NCBI GenBank assembly: GCA_023429265.1
Contig: JAEYVS010000105.1
Span: 1-10,637 of the forward strand
DNA from: Bacteroidota bacterium
GTDB taxonomy: Bacteria; Bacteroidota; Ignavibacteria; Tepidaquicellales; Tepidaquicellaceae
Reading direction: 5' to 3'
DNA: 10,637 nucleotides
Shown here: piece by piece, positions 6,340 through 10,637 of the stretch
How positions within the stretch are numbered: position 1 is the first letter of the stretch
Layout of the letters: each line of letters begins with the position of its first letter
The notes under the pieces: model-generated
The model's database searches: none
Seen by the model: the letters and a program-made list of their open reading frames with translations, nothing else
What the model was told of the DNA's origin: nothing
Translations under genes and position numbers: made by a program

Positions 6340-7644
6340 TTACATTTTTTCCGCGAACAAATCAAACTCTTCAAAATCATATATTTTAGACGAAATAATG
6401 TCACCGATTCTTAAACCATTGTTATTGTTAATGTAAACCTCCTGATCTATTTCAGGAGCATCTTTGTAAGTTCGTCCAACGTACTGCCCGTTTTCTTCTC
6501 TATCTATAATTACATCAAGAATCTGTCCTATAGATGCTTCGTTGTTTTTAAGGGAAATTTCTCTTTGAGCATCCAGTAAAAGTTTTTGCCTGAGCCTCTT
6601 TTCTTTTACGGGGATTTTGTCAGGAAGGTTGTATGCGTGTGTATCATCTTCGTGTGAGTATGTAAAAACCCCCAGGCGGTCAAATTTGAACTCCTTTACA
6701 AAGTCTAATAACTCATTAAAATCCTTTTCAGTTTCATCAGGATAACCTGTAAGCAGGGTAGTCCGGATAGAAATGCCGGGAACTTCCTTTCTTATTTTTT
6801 CCATTAGCTCCACCTGAGTCTTTTTTGTTATTCCACGCCTCATTGATTTAAGTACATTATCTGAAACGTGCTGAACAGGTATATCGATGTAATTGCAGAT
6901 ATTTGGTGTATCCCTCATTAAATCAAGCAACTCGTGAGGAAAACGCGATGGATAAGCATACATTAGTCGCATCCATTCGATGCCGCTCACTTTTGAGAGC
7001 TCTTCCATCAGGTATGCCAGCCCGCGTTTTTTATCAATGTCAAATCCCCAATATGTAGTGTCCTGACCTATGATTATTAATTCCTTAACGCCTTTGGACG
7101 CAAGTTTCTGAGCTTCCATTAATACCTGCTCAGCCGGCTTTGAAACGTGCTTACCGCGCATAATGGGTATAGCGCAAAAAGAGCAAGGGTTATTGCATCC
7201 TTCACTTATTTTCAGATAGGCATAATGAGAAGGAGTGGAGATATCTCTCTCCCCAAGAAGATTGCTTTTGTAGTCAATTCCTATCTCATTAAGGAGGTCA
7301 ACTATAGTATGCTTTTTATCGGTGGCTCCGAAATATTTATCTACTTCCGGTATCTCTTTTTCCAGGTCCGTTTTGTACCTGTCAGAGAGACAGCCTGCAA
7401 CGTAAACATTTTTAACCTGTCCTTCTTCTTTTTTCCGAACTGCTCTGAGAATTGTATTTATTGACTCTTCTTTCGCATCCTGAATAAAGCCGCAGGTATT
7501 TACAATGACTGTTTCGCATTTATCTTCGTCTTCGACGATTTCGACATCATTATTTCTCAGCTGAGCTAAAATATGCTCCGAATCCACCAGATTTTTGGAG
7601 CATCCGAGAGTGATTAATTTTACTTTATCTTTTTTTACCTTCAT
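6340..7644 (-). CDS. rimO: Ribosomal protein S12 methylthiotransferase RimO
   Basis: This 434-residue radical SAM enzyme adds a methylthio group to the conserved Asp of ribosomal protein S12. The N-terminal MTTase (UPF0004) domain has the three cluster cysteines C15, C51 and C85, and 'TLGCSKNLVDSE' (12-23) is the RimO-type signature that separates it from MiaB. The radical SAM motif C150-x3-C154-x2-C157 is in 'EGCNNPCSFCAIP'. Later family segments are 'IIIGQDTTYWG' (196-206), 'YIDIPVQHVSD' (258-268) and 'TTLLTGYPDET'. The last ~65 residues form the TRAM domain, including 'YVGRTYKDAPEID' and the final 'GDIISSKIYDFEEFDLFAE'. Length is normal for the family. It is cytoplasmic. No Shine-Dalgarno site is seen, but a hairpin ends 12 nt upstream of ATG7644. 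It is divergent from the brnTA operon and upstream of the GWxTD gene. Confidence 0.96.
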   Translation of the reverse strand: MKVKKDKVKLITLGCSKNLVDSEHILAQLRNNDVEIVEDEDKCETVIVNTCGFIQDAKEESINTILRAVRKKEEGQVKNVYVAGCLSDRYKTDLEKEIPEVDKYFGATDKKHTIVDLLNEIGIDYKSNLLGERDISTPSHYAYLKISEGCNNPCSFCAIPIMRGKHVSKPAEQVLMEAQKLASKGVKELIIIGQDTTYWGFDIDKKRGLAYLMEELSKVSGIEWMRLMYAYPSRFPHELLDLMRDTPNICNYIDIPVQHVSDNVLKSMRRGITKKTQVELMEKIRKEVPGISIRTTLLTGYPDETEKDFNELLDFVKEFKFDRLGVFTYSHEDDTHAYNLPDKIPVKEKRLRQKLLLDAQREISLKNNEASIGQILDVIIDREENGQYVGRTYKDAPEIDQEVYINNNNGLRIGDIISSKIYDFEEFDLFAEKM

Positions 7645-7656
7645 AATATAATGGGA

Positions 7657-7687
7657 AAACCCTCTTCCTTAAAGGGAGTGAGGGTTT
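7657..7687 (-). other. Hairpin in the rimO leader
   Basis: AAACCCTC (7657-7664) and GAGGGTTT (7680-7687) form a perfect 8-bp stem. An inner stem TTCC/GGAG (7665-7668 with 7675-7678) continues it past a bulged T7679, including one G-U pair. On the minus strand a short T run (TTTT, partly in the stem) and then CCCATTATATT lead to the rimO start. It could act as an attenuator or 5' stabiliser of the rimO message; this is inference. Confidence 0.45.
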
Positions 7688-7750
7688 CATTAATATACCA
7701 TCTAAGTACCTAAAATGATAGATAAATAACAATTCGGGAGGAAAAAGGGA

Positions 7751-7779
7751 TTGACAAATCGCAATATTTTGTATATGTT
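7751..7779 (+). promoter_or_regulatory. brnTA promoter
   Basis: A perfect -35 TTGACA (7751-7756) is separated by 17 nt from -10 TATGTT (7774-7779). Transcription would start near 7786, about 18 nt before ATG7804. The -10 lies within the inverted repeat at 7768-7792. Confidence 0.75.
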
Positions 7780-7792
7780 CATCATATACAAA
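7768..7792. promoter_or_regulatory. Probable BrnA operator: inverted repeat over the -10 box
   Basis: TTTGTATATG (7768-7777) and CATATACAAA (7783-7792) are perfect 10-bp inverted arms around the spacer TTCAT. The site covers the -10 box and the likely start of transcription. A ribbon-helix-helix antitoxin dimer binding here would block RNA polymerase, as expected for BrnA autoregulation. The same site lies about 125 bp upstream of divergent rimO. Confidence 0.7.
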
Positions 7793-7803
7793 TAAGTAAT
7801 GTT

Positions 7804-8106
7804 ATGGATTTAGAGAATATTACAGGATTTGAGTGGGATGAGGGAAATAAATATAAAAGTGAAGAAAAGCATAAAGTCTCAATAAAAGAGGCTGAAGAAG
7901 TATTTGAAAGTGATCCATTAATAACGATCAAAACCGGAATTACTCAGGAAGAACGTTATCAACTATTTGGGCAAACAAAATCAGGTAAATTAATTTCGGT
8001 AATATTTACATTAAGGAATAATAAGATCAGAGTTATATCAGCAAGGCCGCAAAGTCAAAAAGAAAGGAATTTTTATAATGGCAAACTTAAAGAAGAAGGA
8101 GCTTAA
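7804..8106 (+). CDS. brnT: BrnT family toxin of a type II toxin-antitoxin system
   Basis: The 100-residue protein matches BrnT (PF04365): 'FEWDEGNKYKSEEKHKVS' (9-26), 'EAEEVFESDPLI' (29-40), 'EERYQLFGQTKSGKLISVIFTLR' (49-71), 'KIRVISARPQSQKERNFY' (74-91). BrnT toxins have a RelE-like fold and act as ribonucleases that slow growth by cutting RNA. The conserved EKH, RVISAR and ER-x2-Y elements are intact, so the toxin looks functional. Length is typical. ATG7804 lies close to the promoter and has no clear Shine-Dalgarno site, consistent with low translation of the toxin. Its last 29 nt overlap brnA, the usual toxin-first arrangement, suggesting coupled translation. Catalytic residues were not assigned. 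Confidence 0.92.
   Translation: MDLENITGFEWDEGNKYKSEEKHKVSIKEAEEVFESDPLITIKTGITQEERYQLFGQTKSGKLISVIFTLRNNKIRVISARPQSQKERNFYNGKLKEEGA
8063..8068 (+). promoter_or_regulatory. Shine-Dalgarno site of brnA inside the brnT coding region
   Basis: AAAGGA lies 9 nt before ATG8078 and supports that start. A better site for the antitoxin than for the toxin would favour antitoxin excess. Confidence 0.6.
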
Positions 8107-8389
8107 GCCAATCCCAAAGTTTAAGACCGAAGATGAAGAAAGGGAGTTTTGGGATACGGCTGATACATCAGAATATTTTGATTGGGATTCTGCGGTTCGT
8201 GTACGCTTTCCAAATCTGAAATATTCTACGGAGTCTATTTCGCTCAGGCTGCCTGCCTCAATGCTGAATAGCATAAAGATAATGGCAAATAAACGCGATG
8301 TACCATACCAATCCCTGATAAAAATGATACTTGCAGACAGGGTAGCCGAAGAAAACGAAAAATACACTTCATCAAAGAAAAAGAAGTAA
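8078..8389 (+). CDS. brnA: BrnA/CopG-type ribbon-helix-helix antitoxin
   Basis: The 103-residue protein matches the CopG-type antitoxin family (PF12441, COG5304) that partners BrnT. The N-terminal half has 'IPKFKTEDEEREFWDTADTSEYFDW' split over 12-36, followed by 'AVRVRFPNLKYSTE' (39-52). The ribbon-helix-helix part has the strand 'SISLRLPASML' (53-63), then helices through 'IMANKRDVPYQSLIKMILADRV' (68-89). It ends in a Lys-rich tail (SSKKKK). It should bind and neutralise BrnT and, as a dimer, repress the operon through the inverted repeat at 7768-7792. It starts inside brnT in another frame, with its own ribosome binding site, and is followed by a hairpin terminator. Confidence 0.9.
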   Translation: MANLKKKELKPIPKFKTEDEEREFWDTADTSEYFDWDSAVRVRFPNLKYSTESISLRLPASMLNSIKIMANKRDVPYQSLIKMILADRVAEENEKYTSSKKKK

Positions 8390-8401
8390 ATTCATACCTT
8401 T

Positions 8402-8441
8402 AGGAGCTCCTTTCCGGATTTTAAACGGGAGGAGCTCTTTT
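8402..8441 (+). terminator. Intrinsic terminator of the brnTA operon
   Basis: GAGCTCC (8404-8410) pairs perfectly with GGAGCTC (8431-8437). The stem extends inward through T8411/A8430 and CCG/CGG around an AT-rich loop. A TTTT run (8438-8441) follows. It starts 13 nt after the brnA stop codon and insulates the downstream sigma factor gene. Confidence 0.8.
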
Positions 8442-8477
8442 ATGTCCTTATAATTAACTTTCAAGTTTAAACTGTTT

Positions 8478-8507
8478 TTGTGTAATTACGTATTTACATT
8501 CTATAAA
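8478..8507 (+). promoter_or_regulatory. Weak candidate promoter for the sigma factor-mutS pair
   Basis: TTGTGT (8478-8483) and TATAAA (8502-8507) are 18 nt apart, with start ATG8521 close by. A promoter is expected here because a terminator lies upstream, but the boxes are poor and the leader would be only a few nucleotides long. Confidence 0.25.
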
Positions 8508-8520
8508 ACTCATTTTTTTA

Positions 8521-9129
8521 ATGACGGATCAGGAAAAGCCCATTCCTTCTAAATCTAAGATTGAAGACATCGCGCTGATTGATGAAGCCCTCCAGGGAAA
8601 CCAGGCTGCTTTCGAAAAGCTGATGAATAAATATTATCAGCATATCTACAATCTTATCTATAAAATGATTTTCAAGAAAGAGGACGTGGAAGACCTCACT
8701 CAGGAGGCTTTCATTAAGGCATTCAATTCCCTGCAAAATTTTGACCGTCAGTTTGCTTTTTCCACCTGGTTATACAAGATCGCGACTAATAATTCGATAG
8801 ATTATCTAAGAAAGAAAAAGTTGAGTACATTTTCAATCGATAAGGAAATTGCGTCTGAGGACAGTGATTTTAAATTTGAAATACCTGATACAGAGTATGT
8901 GCCGGATAATAAAATTATAGAGGAAGAACGTAAAAAAATCATCGATGAAGCCATAGAGAGTCTGCCGGACAAGTACAAGAAGGTGATAGTCCTGCGTCAC
9001 AAGAATGAAATGGAATATGAGGAGATCGCCGAAAAGCTTGAACTTCCCCTCGGCACTGTTAAAGCGCACATTTTCCGTGGACGGGAGCTCCTGAATAAGT
9101 ACCTGAAACACAGAATAAAAAATTATTAG
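8521..9129 (+). CDS. ECF-type RNA polymerase sigma-70 factor
   Basis: The 202-residue protein has only sigma regions 2 and 4, as in ECF sigma factors. Region 2 (about 26-98) includes 'EDVEDLTQEAFIKAFNSL' (54-71) and the -10-binding part 'FSTWLYKIATNNSIDYLRKKK' split over 80-100. A charged linker (about 101-136) is followed by region 4 (about 137-197) with 'AIESLPDKYKKVIVLRH' (144-160) and the helix-turn-helix 'EEIAEKLELPLGTVKAHIFR' (167-186). The family resembles RpoE-like Bacteroidota/Chlorobi factors. No zinc-finger anti-sigma gene follows; mutS begins 13 nt after the stop, suggesting a shared transcript. The start has an A/T-rich leader with no Shine-Dalgarno site. The target regulon cannot be read from the sequence. 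Confidence 0.93.
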   Translation: MTDQEKPIPSKSKIEDIALIDEALQGNQAAFEKLMNKYYQHIYNLIYKMIFKKEDVEDLTQEAFIKAFNSLQNFDRQFAFSTWLYKIATNNSIDYLRKKKLSTFSIDKEIASEDSDFKFEIPDTEYVPDNKIIEEERKKIIDEAIESLPDKYKKVIVLRHKNEMEYEEIAEKLELPLGTVKAHIFRGRELLNKYLKHRIKNY

Positions 9130-9142
9130 AATTTGTGATACT

Positions 9143-10637
9143 ATGAGCAAGGTAGCGACAGAAACTCCTTTAATGAAGCAGTATAAACAGATCAAGCAGA
9201 AGTATCCCGATACTCTGCTGCTCTTTCGTATGGGGGATTTCTTTGAGACATTCGAGGAAGATGCAGTGACCGCATCAAAGATTCTCGGTATTACTCTCAC
9301 CAGGCGGGCTAATGGAAAAGCATCCGATGTAGCTCTTGCCGGTTTTCCTCATCATTCTCTCGACAACTACCTGCCAAAGCTTGTAAAAGCAGGTCTTAGA
9401 GTAGCTGTTTGTGAACAATTGGAAGATCCAAAGCTTGCAAAAGGTATAGTAAAGCGCGGTGTTGTGGAGGTTGTTACTCCCGGCGCAACGTTTTCCGATA
9501 AACTCCTCGACCATAAGTCTAATAATTTTCTTGCCTCGATATATGTAAATGGCGATGTATGCGGATTTTCATTTTGCGATGTATCGACCGGTGAGTTTGC
9601 TACGTCCGAGGTCCACGTTAAGCAGATTCGTGAACAGGTTGAAATAATAAGCCCGTCGGAAATTCTCATATCCAAACGTGATAAGGAAAAAGTGTTTGAG
9701 ATCCTCGGGTATGAGCCTGATTCTGCTTTTAACGAAGAAAACAAAAGGTTCCTTGTTACAAAAGTGGATGATTGGGTCTTTAACAGCGACTATGCATTTG
9801 AACTGCTTACTAACCAATTCAATACGAAAGCCTTGAAAGGCTTTGGAATCGAGAATATGCGGGAAGGCCTTATCGCAGCGGGATGCATTTTGAATTACCT
9901 GAACGAGACTCAAAAGACAAATCTCGAGCACTTAAAGAAAATTTATAATTACGATTATTCCGATTACATAATCCTGGATCCCTCGACAAAGCGAAACCTG
10001 GAGATTACATCATCCATAGCAGAGGGAGGCAGAGAAGGAACTCTTATTTCCATTCTCGACTGCACTGAAACCCCAATGGGGGGACGCCTGCTGAAAAAAT
10101 GGGTTTCCCGGCCGCTGAAAAAACTCGACCAGATAGAGAAAAGGCTCGAAGCCGTTAATGATTTTTACAATAATAAGAAGGAACGTGAAAGCATTCTTGA
10201 GGAGCTTAAATCCATTGCAGATCTGGAAAGACTTTTATCGAAAGTTTCCACAGGGAAAGCAGTACCAAGAGATATACTCCAGCTTAAAATATCACTACAG
10301 CAGATAAATGTAATACGTGAAAAACTGAGAGTCTTTTCCTCTAAGGCAATCATTACTCTCAAAGAAAACCTTATCGATCTTCCGGAACTAATTGCGGAGA
10401 TAAATGAGTCTATCAACCAGAATTTTATCGAAGGGACTGATACATACGGTGTGATAAATAAAGGCTACCATAAAGACCTGGACGAACTAAAGGACATTAT
10501 GATAAATGGTAAAACCTGGATGGAGAATTTTCAGAGCCGTGAACGCAAACGCACAGGGATTAATACACTTAAAGTTTCCTTTAATAAAGTCTTCGGATAT
10601 TACATCGAGATCACGCATCTGCATAAGGATAAAGTTC
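9143..10637 (+). CDS. mutS: DNA mismatch repair protein MutS (C-terminal part beyond the window)
   Basis: The frame is open from ATG9143 to the window end, giving 498 codons of a protein usually near 870 residues. MutS binds mispaired bases and small loops and uses ATP to recruit MutL. The mismatch-reading motif F33-x-E35 is intact in 'FRMGDFFETFEEDA' (28-41). Other family marks in domain I are 'GITLTRR', 'LAGFPHHSLDNYLPKLVKAG' and 'VAVCEQLEDPKLAKGIVKR', ending with 'VVTPGA'. The connector has 'FCDVSTGEF'. The core/lever part has 'LDPSTKRNLEI', 'LLKKWVSRPL' and, near the edge, 'NKVFGYYIEIT'. The ATPase domain is not in view. It starts 13 nt after the sigma factor stop, so the two are probably co-transcribed. 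There is no strong Shine-Dalgarno site; GTGATACT precedes the ATG. Confidence 0.96.
   Translation, partial: MSKVATETPLMKQYKQIKQKYPDTLLLFRMGDFFETFEEDAVTASKILGITLTRRANGKASDVALAGFPHHSLDNYLPKLVKAGLRVAVCEQLEDPKLAKGIVKRGVVEVVTPGATFSDKLLDHKSNNFLASIYVNGDVCGFSFCDVSTGEFATSEVHVKQIREQVEIISPSEILISKRDKEKVFEILGYEPDSAFNEENKRFLVTKVDDWVFNSDYAFELLTNQFNTKALKGFGIENMREGLIAAGCILNYLNETQKTNLEHLKKIYNYDYSDYIILDPSTKRNLEITSSIAEGGREGTLISILDCTETPMGGRLLKKWVSRPLKKLDQIEKRLEAVNDFYNNKKERESILEELKSIADLERLLSKVSTGKAVPRDILQLKISLQQINVIREKLRVFSSKAIITLKENLIDLPELIAEINESINQNFIEGTDTYGVINKGYHKDLDELKDIMINGKTWMENFQSRERKRTGINTLKVSFNKVFGYYIEITHLHKDKV

Noticed and set aside
7147..7464. 105-codon plus-strand frame opposite rimO
   Set aside because: It is antisense to the rimO radical SAM and MTTase region and has no protein family features.
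8482..8489. GTAATTAC palindrome upstream of the sigma factor gene
   Set aside because: Eight AT-rich bases with no second copy nearby; too short to call an operator.
8833..9744. Open minus-strand frames opposite the sigma factor and mutS genes
   Set aside because: They show no recognisable motifs, overlap each other and lie antisense to two well-supported genes.

Overview
The window is AT-rich, gene-dense chromosomal DNA. It most resembles the Ignavibacteria side of the Bacteroidota/Chlorobi group. The evidence is a protein with a type IX secretion (T9SS) C-terminal tail carrying a 'QNFPNPFNP' motif, a GWxTD-domain protein, a DUF2851 protein, one promoter matching the Bacteroidota pattern (TTTG-N20-TAnnTTTG), and mixed use of Shine-Dalgarno sites. 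The lineage is an inference from gene families; no rRNA is present.

Layout, left to right. Positions 1-1590 (minus) hold almost all of a secreted protein with eight SBBP-type beta-propeller repeats and a T9SS sorting tail; only its last few codons lie outside. Positions 1753-3150 (minus) encode a DUF2851 protein. A 71-bp divergent gap separates it from a plus-strand pair: a TPR lipoprotein (3222-3884) and a DUF58/vWA-like protein (3923-4897). This pair meets a minus-strand pair at a bidirectional hairpin terminator near 4885-4913. The minus-strand pair is rimO (6340-7644) followed downstream by a GWxTD-domain protein (4940-6259). Divergent from rimO is a BrnT/BrnA toxin-antitoxin operon (7804-8389) with a clear promoter, a 10-bp-arm inverted-repeat operator and a hairpin terminator. 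The right end has an ECF sigma factor (8521-9129) followed 13 nt later by mutS (from 9143, cut by the window edge).

How the genes work together: most are conserved housekeeping or envelope genes. RimO modifies ribosomal protein S12. MutS starts mismatch repair and may be co-transcribed with the sigma factor. The TPR lipoprotein, the GWxTD protein and the T9SS-tailed propeller protein are all predicted to be exported. BrnTA is the only clearly accessory, probably mobile, module, and it is a known type II system. I see no strong sign of a wholly new system. The less understood pieces are the DUF2851 protein, the DUF58 gene without an adjacent MoxR ATPase, and the sigma factor with no anti-sigma gene immediately after it.

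No gap without a gene exceeds 300 bases. The longest is 1591-1752 (162 nt), which holds a candidate promoter and an AT-rich palindrome. No tRNA, rRNA, insertion sequence, CRISPR array or attachment site was seen.
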